Below, piece by piece: positions 28,985-38,475 of a DNA stretch of 64,000 nucleotides. The stretch comes from Actinomycetota bacterium. Its GTDB lineage: Bacteria; Actinomycetota; Coriobacteriia; Anaerosomatales; PHET01. Under the pieces are notes generated by a model. It saw nothing but the letters and a program-made list of their open reading frames with translations, had not been told where the DNA came from and made no database searches. The stretch covers positions 186,001 to 250,000 of the forward strand of contig JAJUJM010000002.1 in the NCBI GenBank assembly GCA_029265315.1, read 5' to 3'. A program made the translations under genes and the position numbers. Within the stretch, counting starts at the first letter, position 1. Every line of letters starts with the position of its first letter.

Positions 28985-29899
28985 TCAGACGCGGTCGAGC
29001 CACTCCTCGTAATCCGACTCCTCGCCACGCACGACGCGGAAATACGTGGCCTGCAGCTCCTTGGTGATGGGTCCGGGCTCGCCGAGCGTGTAGCCGTCGA
29101 CCGAGCGCACCGGCACGACCTCGGCAGCCGAGCCCGTCATGAAGAACTCGTCGCAGGTGTAGAGGTCCGTGCGAACGAGCGACTCCTCGATGACCGGGTA
29201 GCCCAAGTCGTCTGCGATCTGGATGATCGAGTCGCGCGTGATGCCCTCAAGGATGCCGTCGGAGACGGGCGGCGTGGAGATGACCCCGTCGCGTACGATG
29301 AACAGGTTCTCACCGGTGCCTTCACAGACCTTGCCTTCCTCATTGAGCAGGATGGCCTCGGCGTAGCCGTGCCGATTGGCCTCGATGCGAGCGAACGAGC
29401 TGTTCAGGTACTGCCCGGTCGCCTTGATCGCAGGCGGAGTCGAGTTGATGCCGCGCTGGCGCCAGCTCGACACGCCGACGTCGACACCGTGCTTCAGGCC
29501 CTCCTCGCCGAGGTAGGCCTCCCACGGCCACGCGGCGATGAACATCTGCACCGGCGCCGGCAGCGGGTCGAGGCCCATGACCCCGTAGCCGCGGAACACG
29601 ACCGGGCGGATGTAGCAGCTCTTCAGGTTGTTCCTGCGGATGAGCTCACGCTTGACCTCCATGATCTCGTCGACCGAGTAGCCGGGATCCATGTAGAGCA
29701 TCTTCGCGCTGCGAAGCAGGCGCTCCGCGTGGTCGCGCGACCGGAAGATGGCCGGACCGTCAGCGGTCTCGTAGCAGCGCTCGCCCTCGAAGACGCCGGA
29801 GCCGTAGTGCAACGCGTGCGTGAGGACGTGTACCTGCGCCTTGTCCCACTCGACGAACTCGCCGTCCATCCAGATGTAGTCCACGGTCGGCAGCGACAT
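28985..29899 (-). CDS. ilvE: Branched-chain amino-acid aminotransferase
   Basis: Final transamination for Leu, Ile and Val. The 304-residue fold-type IV enzyme shows WMDGEFVEWDKAQVHVLTHALHYGSGVFEGER, the PLP lysine in AIKATGQYLNS, and EGTGENLFIV. ATG 29899 lies 7 bp after GAGAGGGG. First gene of the ilvE-cimA-ligase-FAH run; a TACACT -10-like hexamer (29947-29942) lies about 40 bp upstream. Confidence 0.95.
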   Translation of the reverse strand: MSLPTVDYIWMDGEFVEWDKAQVHVLTHALHYGSGVFEGERCYETADGPAIFRSRDHAERLLRSAKMLYMDPGYSVDEIMEVKRELIRRNNLKSCYIRPVVFRGYGVMGLDPLPAPVQMFIAAWPWEAYLGEEGLKHGVDVGVSSWRQRGINSTPPAIKATGQYLNSSFARIEANRHGYAEAILLNEEGKVCEGTGENLFIVRDGVISTPPVSDGILEGITRDSIIQIADDLGYPVIEESLVRTDLYTCDEFFMTGSAAEVVPVRSVDGYTLGEPGPITKELQATYFRVVRGEESDYEEWLDRV

Positions 29900-30048
29900 C
29901 ACGCACCCCTCTCTTCAGGCGCCGGGTGATAGGTGGTGCATAGTGTAGCGCGAGAAGGCAGCGGGCGGGCGCAGAAGATACGCCGCAGAAGCCACGGACC
30001 GCTGTGGTAGGGTGCGGTGGGTATCATCAGTCCACCTCGGAGCATGTC

Positions 30049-32052
30049 ATGCGCGCACTACGAACGATCGAGCGATGGTCGCTCTACGTGGCAGTCGGCC
30101 TCACTCCACTCGTGACCTCGAACCTGACCGCACTCGGCGCTGCGCGGCCGCTTTCCGCACACGTGTTCGGACCACCCAAGCTCTCGTTGCTCGCGTTGTC
30201 CATCGCGACCGGGCTCGTCGCGCTCGCCATTGAGACCATCCGGGGAACGCGCCGGTTCCGGTGGCACGCAAGCGGATGGCTCGTGGTCGGATTCCTCGCC
30301 ACTGCTGTCGTATCCGCGTCGGTCTCGCAGGCACCGGCGGTGGCGTGGCTCGGCCAACTCGAGGACCTCCAGGGCGTGCTCGGCATCGTGCCTCTCGCCG
30401 GCATCTGGCTCCTGGCCATCAATGTGGCAGACGGCGCAAACGAACTGCGACGCATCGCGACTGCGACCGCGCTTGGCGGAGCTGCCGTCGTAGGTTACGC
30501 CTTCGTCCAGCTGGCGGGATTCGATCCGACGACGTGGGGCTCGCTTCCGTTCGAGGCTGGCCGTGCGTTCGCCACATTCGGGAACCCCGACCCGCTCGCC
30601 GGCTATCTCGCCATGCCGCTAGCGCTCGCACCGGCGCTCGCCCTGACCGAGAGACGCGCGTGGCTCAGGGTCGCATGGTGGACTCTTGCGGTGGCGTGCC
30701 TCGTGCTCATCATCGCGAGCGGCGTGCGTGGTGCGTGGATCGCCGCAGCCGTGTCACTCGTGCTCACGGCCACGGTGCTGCGCAGGGGGCGAACAGACCT
30801 CGCGCGCCTGGACCAGATGGCACTCGCCGGCGCAGCCCTAGCCGTCGTCTCGGTGGTCGTCGTGGGCGTATTCGCAGGGTTCGGCGGCATGCGACTCGAC
30901 GAGCGGGTCGCATCAGCGCTCGATTGGAGGTCCGGAAGCGTCGCGACTCGTCTCAACACGTGGCGCGTTGCCGTCGAGGCTGTTGCCGATGCGCCGCTTC
31001 TGGGTACCGGCCCCGACACGTTCCGAATCGCGTGGTATCGGTACCGACCTGTCGCAGACATCGCCGTGGGCGGCTTCGCGGGCGTGTCGAGCGAAGCGCA
31101 CAGTCAGCCGCTCCAACTCGCGGCGACGATGGGTCTTTCGGGCGCGGTCCTCTGGACCGTCCTCGTACTGGCCTCCACGATCGCGGGCCTGAACGCGGCC
31201 CGCTCCGTCTCCGTGTCCCGTTCTGCGGTCACCACTGCTTGGTGCGCCGCCGTGCTGTCCGCGGCGGCCTACCTGTGCACGGGTATCGCGGATGTCGCGA
31301 GCAGCGCCGTGATGTGGACCGCCCTCGCGTGCTCCGTCTCCTCGCGCGCACGTGTTCTCGAGGTGCGACCCACTGTTCAGCGGGCGATCGTGGTCTTGCC
31401 AGCCGCCGTCGCCGTCGTAGCCGCATCCACCACGATGCAGTGGCTCGGCGCAGATGCCGCTCTGGCGGCCGCCCGGGCCGGCGATACTGATGCCGAGGTC
31501 TCCTTCGAGTCGTCGTGGCTCGCTCGCGTACACCCCCAGTACCTGCTGGCACGGGCAGACCTCCTGCGTGACCGGGCCATGGGGATCCGGGCCGCCGGAG
31601 CACCCGTGGGCGACTTCCTCGCCGCTGTCGACGAGGCGTCCGCTGCGTACGGCACTGCCGCCAACGTGGCGCCCTGGGAGCACGACATCGCCGTCCGCTG
31701 GTCATCACTGCTCAACGAGGCCGGACCTGAGGACCCTGCGTACTACCGCGCGGCGCTTCGAGCGGCGCAAGCCGGGATCAGGGCATATCCAGCGAGCCTG
31801 GCGTGCCGGGTCCAAGCAGCGCTCGCGCTCTACGGACTCGGGCGGTTCGATGAGGCGGTCTCCATCCTCGACCCCGCTTGGTCGTGGGACCCCGCCACAC
31901 GCGAGCCGGCCAGGATCCTCGTGGAAGCCGCGCTCGCCGCAGGGACGCCCCCCAAGCGAGTCTCCGACGCCGTGGATCTCCTGCGATCGGCGCCCGACGC
32001 CACGGACCACGCCGACCTCATCTCGCGGTGGGAGGACGCCGCCGGACGCTGA
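30049..32052 (+). CDS. O-antigen ligase-like membrane protein with C-terminal TPR-like region
   Basis: A 667-residue polytopic protein with 12 or so hydrophobic segments to about residue 440. The Wzy_C loop holds GSVATRLNTWRVAVEAVADAPLLGTGPDTFRIAW and SEAHSQPLQLAATMGLSG. A soluble C-terminal region (about 450-667) has helical repeats (AALRAAQAGIRAYPASLACRVQAALALYGLGRFDEAV). The start M-R-A-L-R-T follows CGGAGC by 7 bp. It is transcribed divergently from ilvE and convergently with the next ligase. Probably a glycan ligase or oligosaccharide polymerase; acceptor unknown. Confidence 0.82.
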   Translation: MRALRTIERWSLYVAVGLTPLVTSNLTALGAARPLSAHVFGPPKLSLLALSIATGLVALAIETIRGTRRFRWHASGWLVVGFLATAVVSASVSQAPAVAWLGQLEDLQGVLGIVPLAGIWLLAINVADGANELRRIATATALGGAAVVGYAFVQLAGFDPTTWGSLPFEAGRAFATFGNPDPLAGYLAMPLALAPALALTERRAWLRVAWWTLAVACLVLIIASGVRGAWIAAAVSLVLTATVLRRGRTDLARLDQMALAGAALAVVSVVVVGVFAGFGGMRLDERVASALDWRSGSVATRLNTWRVAVEAVADAPLLGTGPDTFRIAWYRYRPVADIAVGGFAGVSSEAHSQPLQLAATMGLSGAVLWTVLVLASTIAGLNAARSVSVSRSAVTTAWCAAVLSAAAYLCTGIADVASSAVMWTALACSVSSRARVLEVRPTVQRAIVVLPAAVAVVAASTTMQWLGADAALAAARAGDTDAEVSFESSWLARVHPQYLLARADLLRDRAMGIRAAGAPVGDFLAAVDEASAAYGTAANVAPWEHDIAVRWSSLLNEAGPEDPAYYRAALRAAQAGIRAYPASLACRVQAALALYGLGRFDEAVSILDPAWSWDPATREPARILVEAALAAGTPPKRVSDAVDLLRSAPDATDHADLISRWEDAAGR

Positions 32053-32093
32053 GCGTCGTCGCAGCCGACAGGCGGTGCTGAGCGCTTCGCTCG

Positions 32094-33878
32094 CTACCGG
32101 CCCAGCTCAGCCTCGGCAGCCGCGATGGCGTCACGCCGATCGGCATCCCGGTCCTCCACGAGCTTCGCGATCTCGATCTGCTCGCGCGCCTCGGCGTCGC
32201 GCCCCGCCTCGGCGAGCAGAATCGCGTACTCGGCCCTGGCGAGCGGGTAGAGCTCCCAGCGCTCGAACGCGGCGAGGAACGCACGCTCGACTGTCGCGGT
32301 GTCGGCGCCGTAGAAGCGCAGCGTACGGGCATACTCAAGCGCGACGAACGGGTCGCGTGAGTCGACGGCGACGGCACGCTCGATCGCAGCGAGGTCGGGC
32401 TGTGTGGCGGCCACCCCCCGGTCAGAAGCGGCCACCCAACCCCAGTGCAGCGATGCGAGGTGCGCCAGGTGCGGGTCGAATCGCCACACGTCGGTTGCCG
32501 CTTGCGCGAATCGCACGAGCCGAGGCGACACCTGCGCGTCATGGACCTCGAGCGGTAGACGCGTGCCTGCGTTGAGCGCCAGAACGAGCGCGGCGAAGCC
32601 CACGGCGACAGGTCCCGCGAAGCGGGCCGCGGACAGCCCACGCGCTGAGGCGGGCACGACCGAACCCCGCGCGGCCGGAGCCAGCGACACACCGAGCACG
32701 AGTCCCATGAGCGGCACGACCTGGATCGCGAGCGGTGCCGTGAGCAGCACCATCGCCGTCGTGCCGACGGCCCACGCGGCCGGACCGACGCGCACTCCAT
32801 CCTTGGTCCCGCGCCGCCAGGCCAAGCCGATCTCTGCGAGCGCCCACACGAACAGGGCCAGCCCGATTGCCCCCGTGGAGACCGCCACCCACGCCAGGAC
32901 GTCATGCGGGTCGACGGCGCCCGGGCGGTACACCAGAACCGGCTCCCTGCGGGCGAGCTCTGGGGTGGTGACTGCGACACCGCCGGCGACGAAGCCGTCC
33001 GGGCCGTATCCGAGCAGCGGCCTGGCTGCCACCGCGAGCGCGACCGCCCGCCACATCTGGGGACGCTCGCCCAAGGTGTCGGCCCCTAGCGACCCGAGCA
33101 CCTCCGCCCGCGCGAACACAAGACCGCCGACCGCCACCGCGACGACGAGCCCGGCTGCGACCAGCACCCGGAATCGCATCGTCACATCACGCCTGGTCAC
33201 AAGCGCCCAGACGAGCCAGACCACTCCGGCGATCGCCGCCACGCGGGACCCCGCCGCCGCCAGGGTGACCACGGCGCTCACCGCGAGCGCGACACGCTGC
33301 GGCCGCCCGATGACGTCTTTACCGCCATCGTCTTCCAGCACGAAGGGCAGAAGCAGCAGGACCGCCTCACCAAGGTAGGTCGAGTTCGGGAGGGAGCCGC
33401 GCGGCGTGGTGCCCAGTGCGAGCTGGACGAGCGTGGCTGCGGTCTGACCGAACACGACGATGGGCGCGATGAAGGCGAGCAGGCCGCGCACCGAGGTCGC
33501 ACGGCTCGACGCGGCCATCACGACCGCCGTCAGCGCCGCCAGCGAGCACCAGCCGAGCAGGTTCGTGACCTCGCCGACCAGCGAGGCCCACACGCGACCC
33601 GACAGGGCAGCACAGACGAGCGCCCACGCGAGGAACGCCGTCCACGCGATGCCGAGCCTGAAGCGCGGTACGGCCACGGCGCCTGATCGCACGAACGAAA
33701 CGGCCGCGACGAGGCCGGCCAGCCCCAGCACGACCGCGCCCTCGTCCATCGCCTGCGCCTGCACCCGCGCGCCGGCCAGTGACACCAGGCCCAGCACCGC
33801 GAACACGATGAGCGCCACCGCGAACGGGTCACGCCCGCTCACCGGCCGTGTCGCCCCCTGTGCCCGCATCGCGCACAT
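32094..33878 (-). CDS. O-antigen ligase-like membrane protein
   Basis: A 594-residue polytopic protein with about 12 hydrophobic segments and a Wzy_C-type loop (GERPQMWRAVALAVAARPLLGYGPDGFVAG, then DPHDVLAWVAVSTGAIGL). The soluble C terminus has helical repeats (RDPFVALEYARTLRFYGAD, LARAEYAILLAEAGRDAEAREQIEIA). Its ATG shares one base with the leuB stop (TGATG), so it is translationally coupled to leucine biosynthesis. It is distinct from the two related proteins at 25543 and 30049. Confidence 0.8.
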   Translation of the reverse strand: MCAMRAQGATRPVSGRDPFAVALIVFAVLGLVSLAGARVQAQAMDEGAVVLGLAGLVAAVSFVRSGAVAVPRFRLGIAWTAFLAWALVCAALSGRVWASLVGEVTNLLGWCSLAALTAVVMAASSRATSVRGLLAFIAPIVVFGQTAATLVQLALGTTPRGSLPNSTYLGEAVLLLLPFVLEDDGGKDVIGRPQRVALAVSAVVTLAAAGSRVAAIAGVVWLVWALVTRRDVTMRFRVLVAAGLVVAVAVGGLVFARAEVLGSLGADTLGERPQMWRAVALAVAARPLLGYGPDGFVAGGVAVTTPELARREPVLVYRPGAVDPHDVLAWVAVSTGAIGLALFVWALAEIGLAWRRGTKDGVRVGPAAWAVGTTAMVLLTAPLAIQVVPLMGLVLGVSLAPAARGSVVPASARGLSAARFAGPVAVGFAALVLALNAGTRLPLEVHDAQVSPRLVRFAQAATDVWRFDPHLAHLASLHWGWVAASDRGVAATQPDLAAIERAVAVDSRDPFVALEYARTLRFYGADTATVERAFLAAFERWELYPLARAEYAILLAEAGRDAEAREQIEIAKLVEDRDADRRDAIAAAEAELGR

Positions 33879-34987
33879 CAGCCGAGCGCCGCCACCACGA
33901 GGTCGCCCATCACACTCGTCCCCACGACGCGCCCATCCGGCGTCGACGCATCAGCGATGTCGCGCGTACGCCAGCCGTCAGCGAGCACGCTCTCTATCGC
34001 AGCCGCAAGCTCGTCGGCCGCATCGTGCATCGCGAAGCTGTGGCGCAGCATGAGTTCGACCGAGAGCAGCATGGCGAGCGGGTTGGCGACCCCCTGCCCC
34101 GCGATGTCGGGCGCGGAGCCGTGGCTCGGCTCATAGAGCGCCGTCCCGTCGCCGAGCGAGGCGCTCGCGAGCATGCCCAGAGAACCCGTGAGCATGGACG
34201 CTTCGTCAGACAGGATGTCACCGAACATGTTCTCGGTGACCATGACATCGAACTGCGCGGGTGTGCGGATGAGCTGCATGGCGGTGTTGTCGACGAGCTG
34301 GTCGATCAGCTCCACGTCGGCGAACTCGGCCTCGTGCAGCCGGTGCACCACCTCGCGCCACAACCGGCTCGACTCGAGCACGTTGGCCTTGTCGACGCTG
34401 TGCACGCGCCCCCGGCGTTTCCGCGCGGCCTCGAACGCGACGCGCGCGATACGTTCGATCTCGAACTCGCGGTAGTCCATCGTGTCGTACGCGCGCATGC
34501 CCGGCCCGCCACCGGTCGCGGCGCCGGCCACGCCCGTCTCGCGAGCCCGCGCTCCGAAGTACAGACCGCCCGTGAGCTCCCGGACGATGAGCATGTCCAC
34601 ACCCTCGAGGTACTCGGGCTTGAGTGAGCTCGCGTCGCGCAGGGCATCGAAGATCTTCACGGGCCGCAGGTTGGCGAACAGCCCGAGCGCTTTGCGGATG
34701 CCTAAGAGCCCCTGCTCCGGGCGCGGCTTGTCGGGGTCGGTGGTGTCCCACTTCGGCCCGCCGATGGCGGCGAGCAGTACAGCGTCTGCGCGATGTGCGG
34801 CCTCGAGTGTGGCCTCGGGCAACGCGGAGCCCGTCTCGTCTATCGCGATACCGCCGAGCAGCGCCTCCTCATACTCGAAGGTCACACCATGACGCGTGCC
34901 TATGGCATCGAGTGCCTTCACGGCCTCGGCGGTGATCTCGGGACCGATGCCGTCACCCGGCAACAGACAGATGCGGTACGTGGTCAC
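33878..34987 (-). CDS. leuB: 3-isopropylmalate dehydrogenase
   Basis: NAD-dependent oxidative decarboxylation of 3-isopropylmalate. The 369-residue product has [84 protein letters not shown] and the NAD site [19 protein letters not shown]. It starts with GTG 34987 after GAGGAG. Separated from leuD by the VapC region and from leuC-leuA by about 9.5 kb. Confidence 0.96.
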   Translation of the reverse strand: MTTYRICLLPGDGIGPEITAEAVKALDAIGTRHGVTFEYEEALLGGIAIDETGSALPEATLEAAHRADAVLLAAIGGPKWDTTDPDKPRPEQGLLGIRKALGLFANLRPVKIFDALRDASSLKPEYLEGVDMLIVRELTGGLYFGARARETGVAGAATGGGPGMRAYDTMDYREFEIERIARVAFEAARKRRGRVHSVDKANVLESSRLWREVVHRLHEAEFADVELIDQLVDNTAMQLIRTPAQFDVMVTENMFGDILSDEASMLTGSLGMLASASLGDGTALYEPSHGSAPDIAGQGVANPLAMLLSVELMLRHSFAMHDAADELAAAIESVLADGWRTRDIADASTPDGRVVGTSVMGDLVVAALG

Positions 34988-35139
34988 TTGTGTGCTCCTC
35001 GAATGCTCGCGTGAGACGGTGCGGACAGTGTAGCGGACGGAGCACACGGCGTGGACGTTCCACGCACGCATCGCCTCCCGGCGTTCTCAGCTATCACAAA
35101 GCGATCATCGTGGGCAGAATCCGATTCGGGACGTGGCAA

Positions 35140-35310
35140 GTGTCGCATGCCAGACTCTCCTCCCGAAGAACCGATCCCCCATGGAAACCGGGTGACCCCA
35201 CGGCAGCTGAGCTGGTCCGCGAAGAGCGTGAGGTGCGCGAGGACCATCTGTACCGCGTCGTCTTCGGCGAGGAACCGGAAGGCGGGTCTCGTGATCACCG
35301 CGACGATTGA
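35140..35310 (+). CDS. Possible truncated antitoxin paired with the PIN-domain protein
   Basis: Just upstream of and overlapping the PIN gene by about 20 bp, in another frame, lies a short acidic product with TAAELVREEREVREDHLYRVVFGEEP. This resembles the C-terminal toxin-binding tail of VapB-type antitoxins. No convincing DNA-binding N terminus or ribosome site is visible; GTG 35140 is only the nearest plausible start. It could be a shortened antitoxin or the remnant of one. Confidence 0.35.
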   Translation: MSHARLSSRRTDPPWKPGDPTAAELVREEREVREDHLYRVVFGEEPEGGSRDHRDD

Positions 35311-35722
35311 TGCGAGCGTCACCTGTGCCGCCATCTTCGAAGAGGAGCTCACGCCACACGCTGCGACAGCGCTCGCGAACTGCTCCAGGATGATCGCACC
35401 TTCTCTCATAGACGTCGAACTGCTGCGCACAGCGACGAAACGTGCGCGCCGGGGCATGGATGCAGACGACGCACGGGCACGACTCAGTCACGGGCAGGCA
35501 CTCGGGATCGAGCGGCGCTCGATCCAGCCCTACACCGATGACGCCTTCGATCTGTCGATCGCGCTGGACCACCCCTCGGCAGACTGCCTGTATCTTGCGG
35601 TCGCCATCCGCGAAGACGCCCCGCTCATCGCGGGCGACCGCCGGCTGTACGACCGCGCGCTCAAGGCGGGCCTGGGCGCACACGTGCGCTGGCTCGGGGA
35701 CTTCGAACCGACCGGACCGTAG
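35291..35722 (+). CDS. vapC: PIN-domain ribonuclease, VapC-like toxin
   Basis: A 143-residue PIN protein starting at GTG 35291. The acidic active-site residues expected for VapC are present: Asp in the first strand (ATIDASV), Glu in LIDVELLRTATK, and two Asp in HPSADCLYLAVAIREDAPLIAGDRRLYDRA. Such proteins cleave tRNA or rRNA and need an antitoxin. The gene lies alone between leuB and leuD with a doubtful antitoxin upstream, so the toxin appears intact while its partner may not be. Confidence 0.82.
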   Translation: MITATIDASVTCAAIFEEELTPHAATALANCSRMIAPSLIDVELLRTATKRARRGMDADDARARLSHGQALGIERRSIQPYTDDAFDLSIALDHPSADCLYLAVAIREDAPLIAGDRRLYDRALKAGLGAHVRWLGDFEPTGP

Positions 35723-35757
35723 CCATACGACACTGCGACGATCACAGCGCCGCGGCC

Positions 35758-36252
35758 CTACGCGCCAAGCTTCTCCTTGACCGCCTCGATGAGGCCACCC
35801 TTCTCGATGATGTCCTTGATGAAAGGCGGGAACGGCTGAGCGGTGTAGGTGACGCCGGTCGTCTCGTTCGTGATGGTGCCCGCGTCAGCATCGACGCTGA
35901 CACGGTCGCCGTCGCTGATGCCGTCGACGGCCTCAGGCGCCTCCATGATGGGAAGCCCCGTGTTGATCGCATTGCGGTAGAAGATGCGCGCGAAACTCTT
36001 GGCGATGACCACCGAGACGCCTGCCGCCTTGATGGAGATGGGCGCATGCTCGCGACTCGAACCGCAGCCGAAGTTCTCATCAGCCACGAGGATGTCGCCG
36101 GGCTCGACTTTGCTCACGAACCCGGCGTCGAGGTCCTCCATGCAGTGCTTCGCGAGCTCGAACGGGTCGCTCGTGTTGAGGTAGCGGGCCGGGATGATGA
36201 CGTCCGTGTCGATGTCGCGGCCGTACTTGTGTGCGGTACCGGTGAACTTCAT
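35758..36252 (-). CDS. leuD: 3-isopropylmalate dehydratase small subunit
   Basis: Swivel-domain subunit of isopropylmalate isomerase, probably also used for citramalate. The 164-residue product shows GRDIDTDVIIPARYLNTSDP, NFGCGSSREHAPISIKAAGVSVVIAKSFARIFYRNAINTGL. ATG 36252 follows GGAAGGA. Its partner leuC is 8.3 kb away across the cytochrome block. Confidence 0.95.
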   Translation of the reverse strand: MKFTGTAHKYGRDIDTDVIIPARYLNTSDPFELAKHCMEDLDAGFVSKVEPGDILVADENFGCGSSREHAPISIKAAGVSVVIAKSFARIFYRNAINTGLPIMEAPEAVDGISDGDRVSVDADAGTITNETTGVTYTAQPFPPFIKDIIEKGGLIEAVKEKLGA

Positions 36253-36455
36253 GACGCGATTCCTTCCGAGAACAGAACGCACTGTCCCGCGCGACGCGCG
36301 GGTGCGAACACGATACCAGAGCGTCGGGTCGGAGACCCGAACTTCAAGCGACTCCCATCACGGCCTCTTCAACCGGGCACAGCACACCGGGCGGGGTGAT
36401 GCCTGGCGCGTCGGGACTGTATGCTGGACACACCGAGGTCGAGAGAGGAGGTGGC

Positions 36456-37334
36456 ATGAGGGTGGATGCGGTCAGGGCGACCGTGAACTCGATGCGACCC
36501 CGCCAGTGGACGAAGAACCTCGTGGTCTTCGCTCCGCTGGTGTTCGCCGGTCTCATGACCTCCCCCATGGCCGTGGTCCGTGCCGTGGCCGCCTTCGTGG
36601 CGCTGTGCGCCCTGTCCGGTGCGCTCTACATCGTGAACGACCTCCTCGACGCCACAAGGGACCGCGTGCACGCCGAGAAGCGAAGTCGCCCCATCGCCGC
36701 CGGGTCGCTCGATACTCGCGTGGCGCTGGGAGGGGCGCTCATCGCCATGGCAGTCGCCACGGGGGCTGCAGCGTACCTGGGTGTGCGCTTCACCACCGTT
36801 GTCGGTGCGTTCGCACTCCTGCAGGTCGCCTACGTCCTCTGGACGAAGCACCAGGTCGTGCTCGACGTGATGTCGATAGCGGCCGGCTTCATCCTCAGGG
36901 CCGTAGCGGGCGCTTCGGCAGTGGGTGTGCCCGTGTCGTCGTGGCTGCTGGCGTGCGCCGGACTGCTCGCACTGTTCCTCGGCTTGGCGAAGCGCCGTCA
37001 TGAACTGCTCACGCTTGAGGGGTCGGCGCATGAACACCGTCCGGTGCTCGCCTCATACTCCATGCCCCTGATCGACTCGATGCTCTCTTCGGTCACGGCG
37101 GCGACGATAGTCACCTACGCGCTGTACACGTTCTTCTCGACGACTGGCCAACAGACCCACTACCTGATGCTCACGGTGCCGTTCGTCGTCTACGGGCTCT
37201 TCCGCTACCTGTACCTGGTCCACCGCAAGAACCTCGGGGGCGCGCCGGAAGAGGTGCTGCTGTCCGACCGGCCCCTGATCACGGCCATCGTCTCGTGGGT
37301 CGTCGTTTCAGCGGTGGTTCTCTACGTACGCTGA
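36456..37334 (+). CDS. UbiA-family prenyltransferase, decaprenyl-phosphate phosphoribosyltransferase-like
   Basis: A 292-residue integral membrane enzyme with about nine hydrophobic segments. The first Asp-rich site reads NDLLDATRDRVHAEKRSRPIAAG; the N-D-x-x-D-x-x-x-D-R-x-H-x-x-K-R-x-R-P-I-A-A-G pattern is typical of DPPR synthase, which moves phosphoribose from PRPP to a polyprenyl phosphate. N-terminal RPRQWTKNLVVFAPL also fits that subfamily. A strong AGGAGG site precedes ATG 36456. DPPR feeds arabinan synthesis in mycobacteria; no arabinosyltransferase is in the window, so the end product here is unknown. Confidence 0.82.
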   Translation: MRVDAVRATVNSMRPRQWTKNLVVFAPLVFAGLMTSPMAVVRAVAAFVALCALSGALYIVNDLLDATRDRVHAEKRSRPIAAGSLDTRVALGGALIAMAVATGAAAYLGVRFTTVVGAFALLQVAYVLWTKHQVVLDVMSIAAGFILRAVAGASAVGVPVSSWLLACAGLLALFLGLAKRRHELLTLEGSAHEHRPVLASYSMPLIDSMLSSVTAATIVTYALYTFFSTTGQQTHYLMLTVPFVVYGLFRYLYLVHRKNLGGAPEEVLLSDRPLITAIVSWVVVSAVVLYVR

Positions 37335-37412
37335 ACCACGGCGAGCATCAGAAGGGCCACATCGCAGACACGAGGCGACTTTCTCGTGGCGACGCGTTCT
37401 TGGAACACGCGC

Positions 37413-38450
37413 CTAGAACAACCACTTCGCGAGCGACAGGACGCCCTGACGCCACGGCACGCGGTGCGTGATGCCCTCGCGTCCCGCGAACTCGCCGACG
37501 TGCTCTACGTACCAGTCGTAGCTGCGCACAAGGGACTGCGCGTTCGAGTAGCGCGGGTGCCACCCCAGCACACGCTCGGCCTTCTCGGTCGAGACGTAGG
37601 AATCCGCGGACGCCGTCTCGTAGACCCATTCGTACAGGGGGGACAGGCCGAACGTCTCGAGCAGGCGCAGCACCGCGATGGCGGGCTGCGCCGGGATGCT
37701 TCGCACCTCCTTGCCGTACCCGGCACGGTCGAGCACCGCTTGGAAGTCCTCACGGATGGTCCCGAACACCGCAGCGCCGACGTTGAACGTGTCGTTGACA
37801 GCAACGTCGGCCAGCGTGGCGCAGCGGTACAACGCGTCGCACAGGTCCTCGACATCGAGCAGCTGGTAACGGTTGTCGCCACGCCCGAGCACTGGGAAGC
37901 CATGGCCCGTGTACGCCCAATCGAACAGAAGTGCGAACACACCCAGGCGCCCGGGCCCCACGAAGGTCTTCGGTCGCACGACCGGTACGCAAATACCCTG
38001 GGCACGGAACTCCGCACAGAGCCGCTCCGCCGCCACCTTGGCCTCACCGTACGGCCCCACGCCGATGAGCGGATCGTCCTCCACGAGCGGATGGTGGTCG
38101 GGCACCCCGTAGACGGCGGTCGACGACACCATCACGACGCGACCGACACCGGCATCAAGCGCCGCTTGGAGCACGACGCGCGTTCCGCCCACGTCGGTCG
38201 AGCGGATGTCTTCAGGTGAGTAGAGCGGCAGGGCCGCGGCGGCGTGGATGACGACGTCGACGCCGGCCACAGAGCTGGCGACGGTCTCGGGGTCTCGTAT
38301 GTCGCCCACGACCTCCTCGATGTCATCGCGAAGATCAGCGACGTCGAACGGTACGAGATCGAGCGAGCGCACCGGATGGCCCCTGTCGAGCAGGAAGCGG
38401 GTCATATGGGCGCCGAGGAAGCCCGAGCCCCCTGTGATGAGCACACGCAT
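37413..38450 (-). CDS. NAD-dependent epimerase/dehydratase (extended SDR)
   Basis: A 345-residue extended short-chain dehydrogenase: ITGGSGFLGAHMTRFLLDRGH (Rossmann GxxGxxG), GDIRDPETV, HAAAALPLYSPED, VMVSSTAVYG with the catalytic Ser, and Y-G-E-A-K as the YxxxK dyad. Members act on nucleotide sugars or on sterol/isoprenoid-like substrates. It converges with the UbiA gene and is 25 bp after the 11-heme cytochrome gene on the same strand. Substrate not assignable; an envelope-glycan role is inferred from context. Confidence 0.85.
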   Translation of the reverse strand: MRVLITGGSGFLGAHMTRFLLDRGHPVRSLDLVPFDVADLRDDIEEVVGDIRDPETVASSVAGVDVVIHAAAALPLYSPEDIRSTDVGGTRVVLQAALDAGVGRVVMVSSTAVYGVPDHHPLVEDDPLIGVGPYGEAKVAAERLCAEFRAQGICVPVVRPKTFVGPGRLGVFALLFDWAYTGHGFPVLGRGDNRYQLLDVEDLCDALYRCATLADVAVNDTFNVGAAVFGTIREDFQAVLDRAGYGKEVRSIPAQPAIAVLRLLETFGLSPLYEWVYETASADSYVSTEKAERVLGWHPRYSNAQSLVRSYDWYVEHVGEFAGREGITHRVPWRQGVLSLAKWLF

Positions 38451-38475
38451 GGTCCGATCACCCCGACGGACGACT

